Source: an uncultured Lachnospiraceae bacterium
GTDB lineage: Bacteria > Bacillota > Clostridia > Lachnospirales > Lachnospiraceae
Reading direction: 5' to 3'
NCBI GenBank assembly: GCA_910577115.1
Contig: CAJTMC010000019.1
Coordinates: 1 to 64,000 of the forward strand
DNA: 64,000 nucleotides
Shown here: piece after piece, positions 44,650-53,433 of the stretch
Numbering within the stretch: the first letter of the stretch is position 1
How the letters are laid out: every line of letters starts with the position of its first letter
Translations under genes and position numbers: made by a program
The notes under the pieces: generated by a model
What the model was told of the DNA's origin: nothing
The model's input: only the letters and a program-made list of their open reading frames with translations
Databases searched by the model: none

Positions 44650-45612
44650 TTATTTCTGTACAAGATGAATTGCAAATCCGCCAATCTCCTCATCAAGATA
44701 AATCGCAGTCAGCTTGCCATTCTTCTCAACTGCAGAATCCTCAATAAACTTCACACCCTTAACAGACTCCAGGTAATTCTTTGCACGAGCCACGCTGTTT
44801 GTACCAATCGCGATATGTCCGTTCTCGCCGCGACCAACCTTCTTCATTGCCTCTACTTCAATGCCTGCAAAGATAGAGCTGTTTCCAACCTTCTTTGTAA
44901 AGCCGAATAATTCATCATATCTTGATGCAACAGAATCTGCTGCACCTTCGTCCTCACAGTTCACGCCGATATGTCTCAACTCAAAACCAAGCATTGTTCT
45001 GACAGCTTCCTCTGTAAGCGCCTGAATCTCGTCATACTTACCTGCTGCTACGAGATCCTTCTTAACCATCCAAGAACCGCCGCATGCGATAATCTTGTCA
45101 AATGCAAGATACTCACAGATATTCTTTGCTGAAATTCCGCCTGTCGGCATAAACTTCATCTGTGTGTAAGGAGCTGCCATAGACTTAATCATATTCAAGC
45201 CGCCTGCTGCCTCCGCCGGAAAGAACTTTACAACCTCAAGACCAAGCTCAATTGCCTGCTCAACATCAGAAGGATTTGCCGTACCTGGAGTTACAGGGAT
45301 CCCCTTATCCACGCAATACTTTACAATCTTAGGATTCAAGCCTGGACTGACAATAAACTTTGCGCCCGCATTCACTGCACGGTCTACCTGCTCTGTTGTA
45401 AGCACTGTACCTGCACCTACAAGCATGTCAGGGAACTCGCTTGCCATGATTCGGATTGACTCCTCTGCCGCAGCAGTTCTGAATGTAACCTCCGCACAGG
45501 GAAGACCGCCCTTAACCAAAGCTTCTGCAAGGGGCTTTGCGTCCTTTGCATCATCTAATACAACAACCGGCACAATACCAATTTTACTGATTTTCTCTAA
45601 TACTTCGTTCAT
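44650..45612 (-). CDS. KDPG/KHG aldolase fused to a VOC (glyoxalase-like) domain
   Basis: A ~320-residue fusion. Residues 1-~205 are KDPG aldolase (KISKIGIVPVVVLDDA, LPCAEVTFRT, VVKFFPAEAAGG with the Schiff-base lysine). The C-terminal ~110 residues are a VOC/glyoxalase domain (RHIGVNCEDEGAADSVA, RGENGHIAIGTNSVARAKNY). The aldolase cleaves KDPG to pyruvate and glyceraldehyde-3-phosphate. The VOC role is unknown. ATG at 45612 follows GAGG by six bases, while the ATG four codons earlier is part of that site. It is the last gene of the uxa operon, after two hairpins. Confidence 0.9.
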   Translation of the reverse strand: MNEVLEKISKIGIVPVVVLDDAKDAKPLAEALVKGGLPCAEVTFRTAAAEESIRIMASEFPDMLVGAGTVLTTEQVDRAVNAGAKFIVSPGLNPKIVKYCVDKGIPVTPGTANPSDVEQAIELGLEVVKFFPAEAAGGLNMIKSMAAPYTQMKFMPTGGISAKNICEYLAFDKIIACGGSWMVKKDLVAAGKYDEIQALTEEAVRTMLGFELRHIGVNCEDEGAADSVASRYDELFGFTKKVGNSSIFAGIEVEAMKKVGRGENGHIAIGTNSVARAKNYLESVKGVKFIEDSAVEKNGKLTAIYLDEEIGGFAIHLVQK

Positions 45613-45691
45613 GATTAACCTCATTTCTACTGATATATTTTATATAGCAATCAAACACCGGCACGCTCTGCGAGCCGTCTTATCGAATGAT

Positions 45692-45717
45692 AAAGAATGC
45701 CCCCAAAGGCATTCTTT
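45692..45717 (-). repeat. stem-loop 1 between SDR and eda-VOC
   Basis: AAAGAATGCC/GGCATTCTTT, perfect 10 bp with a CCCAAA loop. The tail on the minus strand is only weakly U-rich, so it is more likely a stability or processing element than a strong terminator. Confidence 0.55.
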
Positions 45718-45730
45718 TGCACGAAGCTTT

Positions 45731-45771
45731 AGAATTTCTTATCCTGCGTCTTTTACAGGGTTAGAAATTCT
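45731..45771 (-). repeat. stem-loop 2 between SDR and eda-VOC
   Basis: AGAATTTCT/AGAAATTCT (9 bp) with an inner CCTG/CAGG pair and a 9-base loop. It lies 10 bases after the SDR stop. Confidence 0.5.
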
Positions 45772-45781
45772 CTTCATGCTG

Positions 45782-46585
45782 TTATTGCGGCTGCTTTCCG
45801 ATATAAGCCAAAATACCGCCGTCAACATAGAGAATATGACCATTTACGCCATTTGAAGCCTCTGATGCAAGGAACACTGCCGGTCCGCCAAGCTCGTCCG
45901 GCTGTAACCATCTGTTTGCAGGTGTCTTTGCGCAGATAAACGTATCAAACGGATGTCTGCTTCCGTCCGGCTGTCTCTCACGCAGAGGAGCCGTCTGAGG
46001 TGTCTCAATATAACCCGGTCCGATACCGTTACACTGAATGTTGTATCCGCCATACTCAGAACAGATATTTCTTGTAAGCATCTTCAAACCGCCCTTTGCT
46101 GCCGCATAAGCTGATACGGTCTCACGACCAAGCTCTGACATCATAGAACAAATGTTTATAATCTTGCCATGTCCTTTCTTGATCATAGAAGGTATTACCG
46201 CCTTTGACACGATAAACGGAGCGTTCAGGTCAACATCGATCACCTGTCTGAACTCTGCTGCTGACATCTCGCACATCGGAATTCTCTTGATAATACCTGC
46301 GTTGTTTACCAAAATATCAATCACGCCGACTTCTTTCTCAATCGTCGCTACCAACTCGTTCACCGCATCTTCGTTTGTAACGTCACATACATATCCGTGC
46401 GCATCAATGCCCTCTTCCTTGTATGCCGCAACGCCCTTGTCAACAAGCTCCTGCTTAATGTCATTAAAACAAATCGTAGCTCCTGCGCCTGCCATAGCCT
46501 TCGCAATTGCAAAACCAATACCGTAAGATGCGCCTGTTACAAGTGCAACCTTACCTTCCAATGAAAATGGATTTGTGTTTGCCAT
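45782..46585 (-). CDS. short-chain dehydrogenase, gluconate 5-dehydrogenase/KduD type
   Basis: A 267-residue SDR. It has the cofactor motif TGASYGIG near residue 18, catalytic NICSMMSE, YAAAKGG near residue 160 and the C-terminal GGILAY. Its loop GPGYIETPQTAPLRER is like gluconate 5-dehydrogenase or 2-deoxy-D-gluconate 3-dehydrogenase (KduD). In the uronate operon it may reduce 5-keto sugar acids or the product of unsaturated uronate cleavage. The exact substrate cannot be read from sequence. AGGAGG precedes the ATG. Confidence 0.85.
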   Translation of the reverse strand: MANTNPFSLEGKVALVTGASYGIGFAIAKAMAGAGATICFNDIKQELVDKGVAAYKEEGIDAHGYVCDVTNEDAVNELVATIEKEVGVIDILVNNAGIIKRIPMCEMSAAEFRQVIDVDLNAPFIVSKAVIPSMIKKGHGKIINICSMMSELGRETVSAYAAAKGGLKMLTRNICSEYGGYNIQCNGIGPGYIETPQTAPLRERQPDGSRHPFDTFICAKTPANRWLQPDELGGPAVFLASEASNGVNGHILYVDGGILAYIGKQPQ

Positions 46586-46667
46586 TTTTAATTCCTCCTA
46601 AATAATTTTATTTTTTTAAAACGAAACCAAACGCCAAAACGTCGTCTTATTGGACACAAAACTCCTA

Positions 46668-46686
46668 GGCGGTATCCTCTACCGCC
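46668..46686 (-). repeat. stem-loop between kdgK and SDR
   Basis: GGCGGTA/TACCGCC (7 bp) with a 5-base loop. On the minus strand it is followed by TAGGAGTTTTG. It is probably an intra-operon stability or attenuation element. Confidence 0.5.
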
Positions 46687-46704
46687 CGGATTTTTTTTCG
46701 TTTT

Positions 46705-47739
46705 TTATCTCTGTACGCGTCCTGAAGCATCTCCACCAGCAAGTGTCTCCACTTCTTTTCTTGATACCAGATTGAAATCGCCAGGGATTGTGTGCTTTAA
46801 TGCAGATGCAGCTACACCATACTCAAGCGCAGCCTTGAAATCCTTGCCGTCCAGTAATCCGCAGATAACGCCGCCCGCAAACGAGTCGCCGCCGCCAACG
46901 CGGTCAACGATCGGATGAATGCTATACTCTTTTGAATGATAGAATTCCTTTGTATCTCTTGAATAAATACATGCTGACCAGCCGTTGTCTGATGCAGAAT
47001 GGCTTACTCTCAGAGAAGAAATGCAGTACTGGAAGTTGTAGTCTGCTACCATCTGCTCAAAGATTGACTTGTAGCCTGCAAGCTCAAGATCGCCGCTTGT
47101 TACGTCTGTGTTACCCGGCTTATAACCCAATACCAGCTCAGCGTCCTCCTCATTTCCGATACATACATCAACATACTGCATCAGGTTCTTCATAACCTTC
47201 TGAGCCTTCTCAGACGACCATAATTTCTTTCTGAAGTTTAAGTCTACAGAAACCGTAACACCATGCTTTTTTGCTGCCTTTAAAGCTTCCTCTGTAAGAA
47301 CTGCTGCCGAATCAGATACAGCGGGTGTAATTCCTGTGAAGTGGAACCAGTCAACGCCCTCAAAAATCTTATCAAAATCAAAATCTGCTGCCGTAGCTGT
47401 TGAGATAGAAGAATGTGCTCTATCATACACAACCTTAGAAGGTCTCATAGAAGCGCCTGTTTCTAAGTAGTAAATACCGAGTCTTTCTCCACACTTTGCG
47501 ATGTTCTTTGTATCAACACCATACTTTCTCAACGATGCGATTGCACACTCACCTAACTCGTTGTCAGGTACAGCCGTAACAAAGCTTGCCTCATGTCCAT
47601 AGTTTGCAAGGGATACGGCAACATTTGCCTCACCGCCACCATAGTTGATGTCAAACTCGTCTGCCTGAATGAACTTCTCGTTGTTGGGTGTAGAAAGTCT
47701 TAACATAATCTCGCCCATTGTAACTACTTTTTTTGCCAT
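46705..47739 (-). CDS. kdgK: 2-keto-3-deoxygluconate kinase (PfkB family)
   Basis: A ribokinase-fold sugar kinase of 344 residues. It phosphorylates KDG to KDPG. The N-terminal sugar-binding loop is FDINYGGGEANVAVSLANYG. The ATP/anion-hole motif near the C-terminus is GGGDSFAGGVICG, with the catalytic aspartate. SSISTATAADFDF and GITPAVSDSAAV are in the middle. Context between uxaA and the SDR supports KDG as substrate. GGAGG precedes the ATG. Confidence 0.9.
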   Translation of the reverse strand: MAKKVVTMGEIMLRLSTPNNEKFIQADEFDINYGGGEANVAVSLANYGHEASFVTAVPDNELGECAIASLRKYGVDTKNIAKCGERLGIYYLETGASMRPSKVVYDRAHSSISTATAADFDFDKIFEGVDWFHFTGITPAVSDSAAVLTEEALKAAKKHGVTVSVDLNFRKKLWSSEKAQKVMKNLMQYVDVCIGNEEDAELVLGYKPGNTDVTSGDLELAGYKSIFEQMVADYNFQYCISSLRVSHSASDNGWSACIYSRDTKEFYHSKEYSIHPIVDRVGGGDSFAGGVICGLLDGKDFKAALEYGVAASALKHTIPGDFNLVSRKEVETLAGGDASGRVQR

Positions 47740-47792
47740 GATAATAATCCTCCGTTTATCTCTTTTTGTTATAGTTTTATATCTGCTACACT

Positions 47793-49274
47793 TTACAGTG
47801 TTACGCCCTGCTTAAAGATTGCCATGTCATGGAAACCTGCTTTTTCACTCTTTACTTCTTTTCCGGAAGCAACCGCCACAACCTCGTCAAACAATCTCTG
47901 TCCTGCCGTATCCAAATCCTCGCCCTCTGCGACAACGCCTGCATTAAAGTCAATCCAGTTTTCTTTCTTGCCTGCAAGTCTTGAGTTGCTTGAAATCTTC
48001 ATTGTCGGTACCGGACATGCAAATGGTGTTCCGCGTCCTGTCGTAAACAGCACGATATGCGCTCCGCTCGCCGCAAGCGCCGTAGCCGCTACCAAGTCAT
48101 TTCCCGGTGCGCTCAAAAGATTTAAGCCCGGTGTACTTACGATTTCACCATAAGCCAAAACGCCCTTTACAATCGCACTTCCCGATTTCTGTGTACAGCC
48201 AAGCGACTTGTCCTCCAATGTGGAGATACCGCCCTTCTTGTTGCCTGGTGACGGGTTCTCGTAAATTGTCTGATTGTGACTCTTAAAGTAATTCTTGAAA
48301 TCGTTAATCAAATCAACCGTCTTGCTGAACAGCTCCTCATTTGCACAACGGTTCATCAAAATTGTTTCCGCGCCAAACATCTCCGGCACTTCCGTAAGAA
48401 TGGTTGTCCCCTTCTTGCTGATGAGAATATCCGAGAAACGCCCAACCGTCGGATTTGCCGTAATACCGGAAAATCCATCACTGCCGCCGCACTTCATTCC
48501 AATCACAAGCTTGGATACGCTAACCGGCTCACGATGAAACTGCGATGCATACTCGGCAAGTCCCTTCACAATCTCAACGCCCTCTGCAATTTCATCATCG
48601 CTCTCCTGTGATACAAGGAACTTCACGCGGTCTGTGTCGATTTCTCCCATATATCCCTTTAAAACATCAATATTGCTGTTCTCACAGCCAAGTCCCAACA
48701 CAAGCACGCCACCTGCATTTGGATGATTGATCAGATTTGCAAGAATCTGTCTTGTATGCTCCTGATCATCACCCATCTGCGAACATCCGTAAGGATGTGG
48801 GAATGCGCAGACTGCCTCAATATTTTCTCTCACAAGATCCTTAGACAGCTCCGCAATCTTGCTTGCCACATTGTTGACACAGCCAACAGTAGGAATAATC
48901 CAAATTTCATTTCTGACACCCACCTTGCCGTTTTTGCGGTTATACCCCATAAAGGCAGCATCCTCTGTAAATTTTTCCTCCGCAAAGTCCGGTTCATACG
49001 TATAGTCAAGCAAATCGCCCAAGCCTGTCTTTAAATTATGCGTGTGAATCCACTCGCCCTTTTTTACTGCGGCTGTCGTGTTTCCAATGCGGAAACCGTA
49101 CTTAATTACCGGAGTTGCCTCCGGCATGTCAACAAGCGCAAACTTGTGTCCTGCCGGAATCTCCATTGTTGTCGTAACGTCGCTGCCTGCCACATTGACA
49201 ATGGTATTCTCCGGAATCACATCCAAAGCAACAGCCACATTATCATTTTCATTTATTTTAATAAAATTTGCCAT
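47793..49274 (-). CDS. uxaA: altronate dehydratase
   Basis: Converts D-altronate to 2-keto-3-deoxygluconate. It has an N-terminal SAF domain (NVAVALDVIPENTIV, residues ~10-95) and the C-terminal GD/altronate dehydratase domain with FPHPYGCSQMGDDQEHTRQI, NPNAGGVLVLGLGCEN and GMKCGGSDGFSGITANP. Cysteines and histidines fit the iron-dependent active site of this family. 493 residues is normal for the fused form. It starts 10 bases after uxaB. The preceding isomerase UxaC is not in the window. Confidence 0.94.
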   Translation of the reverse strand: MANFIKINENDNVAVALDVIPENTIVNVAGSDVTTTMEIPAGHKFALVDMPEATPVIKYGFRIGNTTAAVKKGEWIHTHNLKTGLGDLLDYTYEPDFAEEKFTEDAAFMGYNRKNGKVGVRNEIWIIPTVGCVNNVASKIAELSKDLVRENIEAVCAFPHPYGCSQMGDDQEHTRQILANLINHPNAGGVLVLGLGCENSNIDVLKGYMGEIDTDRVKFLVSQESDDEIAEGVEIVKGLAEYASQFHREPVSVSKLVIGMKCGGSDGFSGITANPTVGRFSDILISKKGTTILTEVPEMFGAETILMNRCANEELFSKTVDLINDFKNYFKSHNQTIYENPSPGNKKGGISTLEDKSLGCTQKSGSAIVKGVLAYGEIVSTPGLNLLSAPGNDLVAATALAASGAHIVLFTTGRGTPFACPVPTMKISSNSRLAGKKENWIDFNAGVVAEGEDLDTAGQRLFDEVVAVASGKEVKSEKAGFHDMAIFKQGVTL

Positions 49275-49284
49275 AGTCTGCTCC

Positions 49285-50748
49285 CTAAAAATTCTTTTCG
49301 ATTGCCTTTCTCATGCCAAGCGTTCTGATATCCTCAAGATAAGCGGTCACTGCATCTGCAAGACCTGCCACCTTTGTCAGATCCTGACCATGAAAATCCG
49401 TATTGCCAAGATATGCATTGACAAACTCTGCCGACGGCTTTGCGCTGTTTGCTGCAAAGAACTCAAGCACTGCCGCGTCGTCCATGATATTGTACTCCTG
49501 TCCGTCTCTGTGTCCGATCAGAGCCTTCTCGCGGATTTCGCTGCCTGTGTAGAATGCCATAAGTGCTGCGATAGAGAATGTAAGGTGCTTTGGAAGCTCT
49601 CCCTTTCTCTCTACATAGCCCAAAAGCGACGGCATACATCTTGCTCTCCACTTGGATACAGAGTTGAGTGAAATTGCAAGCAGTGCATGCTTGATATATG
49701 GATTCTTGAATCTTCCGTCAACTGCCTGTGCAAATTCAAGCAGATCCTCCTTCGGAAGATCAAGTGTCGGAATAACCTCATCATAAATTGTCTGATGCAT
49801 GAAATTACCGATGATTTCGTCCTCCATAGACTCTCTTACATAATCATTTCCTGCAAGATAAGATGCGAGAACGAACGATGTATGTGCACCGTTTAAAATA
49901 CGTACCTTTCTCTGCTTGTAAGGCTTCTGATTATCCGTAAAGATTACTGGACAGCCTGCATCGGGAAGCGGGAACTCCTTGCTGATATCCTTTGCGCTCT
50001 CAATAACCCAAAGGCCAAACGGTTCTGCCGTAACAACGATGTTGTCGCGGTATCCGAAATCTTTCCAAAGCTCCTCTGCGTCATCTCTCGGGTAACCCGT
50101 AACAATACGGTCTACCAGTGTGGAAGTAAATACGCACGCATCATCCAGCCATTTTAAGAAACCTTCTTCAAGATTCCAAAGCTTTGCAAAGTCAGTAACG
50201 CACTTTTTCAGCATAATGCCGTTGTCGTCAATCAACTCTACCGGAAGCATCACAAGTCCCTTGTCTGCTGCACCGTTAAAGTGCTGGTATCTTGTGTAAA
50301 GGAATTTACAAAGCTTACCGGGATATGTTTTTGGCGGATCCAGTTCAAACTTGTCTGTATCATCAAATACAATACCTGCCTCTGTTGTGTTGGAAACAAT
50401 GTATCTTAAGGAATCCAACTTTGCGTAATCACTGTACTTCTGATATTCCGCGTAAGCATCAACAACGTCTGCAACGCTTGTTATCACTCTCTTTTCTACC
50501 TTAGGCTCGCCGTCTACGATACCTCTTAAGCATACAGTGTACTGGCAGTCCTGATCATGGAACATATTCAGAATGCCGGGACCATCGATAGGTTTTACCA
50601 AAACGATATCTCCATCAAACATACCTTTTTCATTTGCAATGTCAATAAAATAATCCACAAATGCACGTAAGAAATTTCCCTCACCAAACTGAAGTACTTT
50701 AATGGGCCTTTCTTTTTTTCCGGTCTTAGCTGCGTTTAATAATTCCAT
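49285..50748 (-). CDS. uxaB: tagaturonate reductase
   Basis: An NAD-dependent polyol dehydrogenase-family enzyme (487 residues) that reduces D-tagaturonate to D-altronate. The Rossmann-like start is KVLQFGEGNFLRAFVDYF. The active-site region KVRILNGAHTSFVLASYLAG and the C-terminal HALLAISLNSVSKWRARC are typical of UxaB. The ATG at 50748 follows GGAGA by seven bases; the TTG six codons earlier is rejected. It is the first gene of the operon. Transcription is from the promoter at 50857-50885. Confidence 0.93.
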   Translation of the reverse strand: MELLNAAKTGKKERPIKVLQFGEGNFLRAFVDYFIDIANEKGMFDGDIVLVKPIDGPGILNMFHDQDCQYTVCLRGIVDGEPKVEKRVITSVADVVDAYAEYQKYSDYAKLDSLRYIVSNTTEAGIVFDDTDKFELDPPKTYPGKLCKFLYTRYQHFNGAADKGLVMLPVELIDDNGIMLKKCVTDFAKLWNLEEGFLKWLDDACVFTSTLVDRIVTGYPRDDAEELWKDFGYRDNIVVTAEPFGLWVIESAKDISKEFPLPDAGCPVIFTDNQKPYKQRKVRILNGAHTSFVLASYLAGNDYVRESMEDEIIGNFMHQTIYDEVIPTLDLPKEDLLEFAQAVDGRFKNPYIKHALLAISLNSVSKWRARCMPSLLGYVERKGELPKHLTFSIAALMAFYTGSEIREKALIGHRDGQEYNIMDDAAVLEFFAANSAKPSAEFVNAYLGNTDFHGQDLTKVAGLADAVTAYLEDIRTLGMRKAIEKNF

Positions 50749-50782
50749 ACTGTTATCTCCTATCAATTTAAAATCTTTCGTA

Positions 50783-50809
50783 GTTACTGTTCACTTTGTA
50801 AATAGTAAC
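50783..50809 (-). promoter_or_regulatory. leader hairpin of the uxa operon
   Basis: A 12-bp imperfect stem (GTTACTATTTAC with GTGAACAGTAAC on the minus strand) around AAA. It lies between the operator and the uxaB ribosome-binding site and would be in the leader mRNA. Confidence 0.5.
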
Positions 50810-50836
50810 CCTTTGTTTTCTTACAGTGCCAAAAAC

Positions 50837-50850
50837 TGTAAGCACTTACA
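50837..50850. promoter_or_regulatory. LacI/CcpA-type palindromic operator of the uxa operon
   Basis: TGTAAGCACTTACA, a perfect palindrome apart from the central CA. It closely matches a catabolite-response or LacI-family site (TGTAANCGNTTACA). It lies just downstream of the -10 box, around the start of transcription, which fits a repressor block. The regulator is not in the window. Confidence 0.7.
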
Positions 50851-50856
50851 ATTTGA

Positions 50857-50885
50857 ATTTTATATCGTTTTGGGGAGAAAGTCAA
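50857..50885 (-). promoter_or_regulatory. promoter of the uxa operon
   Basis: On the minus strand TTGACT (50880-50885), a 17-base spacer, and TAAAAT (50857-50862). Both boxes are one change from consensus. Confidence 0.8.
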
Positions 50886-50942
50886 CCACATTTGAGCCAC
50901 TTTTTATGAAAGCTTTTACATAAAGCCTTTACAAGCCATATC

Positions 50943-52100
50943 TCAATGTTCCAGCCGCTGTCTGATTTTATCAATTGCCTTCCACCTTCTCACCCGTTCC
51001 TGCTGGTCTGCTACAAGCACCTCCACCATAAACAGGCTGATCTCCCAAAAAGTATGCTTCGTCTCATCGCTGACCTGCGCGTATTCCTGCACCAGTTCAT
51101 AGAGCTTTTTCGGCATCTCGCCGCTTAGCTCTTTTAAATCGGTGAGTGTGCGCGCCTCCGTTATCTCAATCAGCTTAAACAGCTCATCAATAAACGTACC
51201 GACGCGCTCCCGGTCAAGCGCATAAATCCAGTTATTGATTCTGTCATAAAGCTCCTTGCGTTTTGGCACCTGATTTTCGGAGCGTTCAAAACGATCACCT
51301 TCCACACTCCATGAAAAACAGATATGCTGCTGCAAACCAATCGCGCTGCTCTTAATCAGCTCATAATCCGTTTTTGGCTCCATAAGCATGCCCACAAAGG
51401 ATTCGTCCGGAACGATTTTTAAAATTTTATCTTTTATTCCGTCATAGTCAAGCTGTTCCATAAAATCAGGCCGGAATCCCGGGCCATCCATATTATAAAT
51501 GCGCCCGATTCTCGGTTTTAAACTGTCCTTGCAGGTCATCGCTGCATAGACTGCCAGATTGCCTCCTTTAGAGTGTCCCCCAAGATACAGTCTTAAATTC
51601 CGTTTTCTTGCTAAAAGCTCTGCAACCTCATCGACATATTTCGTGCTCCGAATCTGCGCCTCCACCGGAGTGCGGTATGCCATGTTGAAATCCTCATGCC
51701 AGCCTACAAGCGCATCGTCCGTTCCCCGGAACGACAAAAACACGTCGCCGTTTCCAAGCAGAAACGTGACGGCGCAAAACTGCAGCTCCTTTTTCTTGTC
51801 AATTTCTTCCACCAGGAAATTCAGCTTTGTATTTCTGTACCTTCTTGAAAATCCCGTTTTATAAAACAGCTCCCTGTTTTTTTCAAGTTCCCATTTGACG
51901 GAAATAAAGTTATTCCAATCCATTTTCTGTGCCACATCGCTTAGCCGCACCGCAGGTTTGCCGTCATGCGGCGACGGAACAATCCCCGTATAAATAAAAT
52001 ACGAAAAATGTGATAGCACTAATCCGTCAATTTCACAAAAGGGCTTTTCCGCAAAGGTAAAGCCCCCGAACTCATAGATATAGGAAATGATGTCTCCCAT
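50943..52100 (-). CDS. Mbeg1-like/DUF2974 protein (lipase-like alpha/beta hydrolase)
   Basis: A 385-residue protein of the DUF2974 family. The nucleophile elbow is YLGGHSKGGNLAVYAAM near residue 175 (GxSxG). LSFRGTDDALVGWHEDFNMA, with the oxyanion region, and GPGFRPDFMEQ follow. No signal peptide. It is thought to be a serine hydrolase; the substrate is unknown. It follows the DUF3810 gene by 21 bases. Ribosome-binding site AAAGGA is 13 bases from the ATG, which is long. Confidence 0.8.
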   Translation of the reverse strand: MGDIISYIYEFGGFTFAEKPFCEIDGLVLSHFSYFIYTGIVPSPHDGKPAVRLSDVAQKMDWNNFISVKWELEKNRELFYKTGFSRRYRNTKLNFLVEEIDKKKELQFCAVTFLLGNGDVFLSFRGTDDALVGWHEDFNMAYRTPVEAQIRSTKYVDEVAELLARKRNLRLYLGGHSKGGNLAVYAAMTCKDSLKPRIGRIYNMDGPGFRPDFMEQLDYDGIKDKILKIVPDESFVGMLMEPKTDYELIKSSAIGLQQHICFSWSVEGDRFERSENQVPKRKELYDRINNWIYALDRERVGTFIDELFKLIEITEARTLTDLKELSGEMPKKLYELVQEYAQVSDETKHTFWEISLFMVEVLVADQQERVRRWKAIDKIRQRLEH

Positions 52101-52121
52101 CGTTCTAATCGTGTTCCTTTC

Positions 52122-53303
52122 TCAATATAATTCTCCGTCATAATAGTTCAGCAAAAGCTCCACAACCTTATTATACTGCTGCATTCCCTCTTCCACGCCG
52201 TTCATTTTCAGCGTCGTTTCCGTAAATGCATTTGACACTTTTTTAACAGTCTTGGTCTTTACAACCGCCTTTTTTTCGACTTCCGTCCAATTTTCCTTTG
52301 TCAAAAAGATATTATCCCCTGCAACAACATCACTGATACGAATATGTGACTGATACGTCTCTTTATCCTTGTGAATCGACTCGTAAAAATCATTGTTTAC
52401 ATAACTCAAAACACTCAAATACCCGCAGTACTGCAAAAACGGATCGTCTGAATTGATACAGGCAAGAAAACCGATCATGTTTGCATCATCTTCATTAATA
52501 AATCCTTTTGTATGTGCAAGCTCATGACACACTGTAGGCGCTACGTTTGTAATATACATCACCGAATTAATATTTGCCTCCAAAGAAAACGGAAAATAAT
52601 ATCCCATGATATACTGCTGGCTAAAAAACTCCGAGCAGGCCAGATATTTGGGTGTCACATAAAAACCGGAAAGCTGTCCATAATCCTCGCCGAGCATTCG
52701 CATCGCATCGGCAGACGCCTTTACAAGATCCCCGTCATAATATGGCACACCGCTGTCGTCACGCGCAATCTCCTGTGCAAGCGTGTTGCAGCGCTCCACG
52801 ATAAAATCACGCAGCAATGCAATCTCCTTTTTGGAATAGCCGCCTGCATGTGCTCTCGCAACGGCATTTTCCGAGGCGTCTACAAGCAGTGCATCCTTAT
52901 ATTTGCGTGTTTCATCCAGTGCCATATACTTCTCGGAAAAACTTGATGCATGATACAGAATAGAACAGTTTAGCGTCATAATACAGGATACCGCAAGCAC
53001 AAGCCATGCATACACAGTTCCAAAGCGTTTAATGCCGTTTTTATATTTATTTTTCCTGAGTAAATTAAAAACAAATAAGCCAATTCCAAACAACGTAATC
53101 AACACCGCAAGCACAAGCATAATTTCCCCCACCGAAAATGGTACAAGGCTTGTAAGACGTGCATATGTATTGAGCCAAACCGGAAATATGTAAGTGACAT
53201 ACCAGTCGCTGAATTCCTTACTTTTCCATGATATGGCCTTTAATAAAATAACGCCTGCAACTCCTGCTGCAAATAGAACTTTCTTTCCGCTTAATCTGTT
53301 CAT
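52122..53303 (-). CDS. DUF3810 membrane protein with HExxH motif
   Basis: A ~393-residue protein. Three N-terminal membrane helices (KKVLFAAGVAGVILLKAI, GEIMLVLAVLITLFGIGLF, and one near residue 110) lead to a soluble domain with TVCHELAHTKGFINEDDAN, i.e. a HELAH zinc motif and a downstream acidic ligand. It probably is a membrane-anchored metalloprotease. The start is set at 53303 (MNRLSGKK) because the promoter at 53352-53380 lies inside the longer ORF. AAAGGA is ten bases upstream of this ATG. Confidence 0.82.
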   Translation of the reverse strand: MNRLSGKKVLFAAGVAGVILLKAISWKSKEFSDWYVTYIFPVWLNTYARLTSLVPFSVGEIMLVLAVLITLFGIGLFVFNLLRKNKYKNGIKRFGTVYAWLVLAVSCIMTLNCSILYHASSFSEKYMALDETRKYKDALLVDASENAVARAHAGGYSKKEIALLRDFIVERCNTLAQEIARDDSGVPYYDGDLVKASADAMRMLGEDYGQLSGFYVTPKYLACSEFFSQQYIMGYYFPFSLEANINSVMYITNVAPTVCHELAHTKGFINEDDANMIGFLACINSDDPFLQYCGYLSVLSYVNNDFYESIHKDKETYQSHIRISDVVAGDNIFLTKENWTEVEKKAVVKTKTVKKVSNAFTETTLKMNGVEEGMQQYNKVVELLLNYYDGELY

Positions 53304-53351
53304 CGCTTCTTTATCCTTTAATTTTGAAACAAATGTGTCATTTGTGTCTTT

Positions 53352-53380
53352 TGTATACAATAACACATTTTTATTATCAA
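53352..53380 (-). promoter_or_regulatory. promoter of the DUF3810-DUF2974 pair
   Basis: On the minus strand TTGATA (53375-53380), a 17-base spacer, and TATACA (53352-53357). It would start transcription near 53345, so it excludes the long ORF start at 53402. Confidence 0.75.
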
Positions 53381-53433
53381 AGTTTAAATAAATTGTGAAC
53401 ATTCACCAAATCCATTATTTTCCAATTCAAATA

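Noticed and set aside
50802..50832. Promoter TTGGCA-19-TACTAT upstream of uxaB
   Set aside because: The spacer is too long, and the -10 lies inside the leader hairpin. A better promoter is at 50857-50885.
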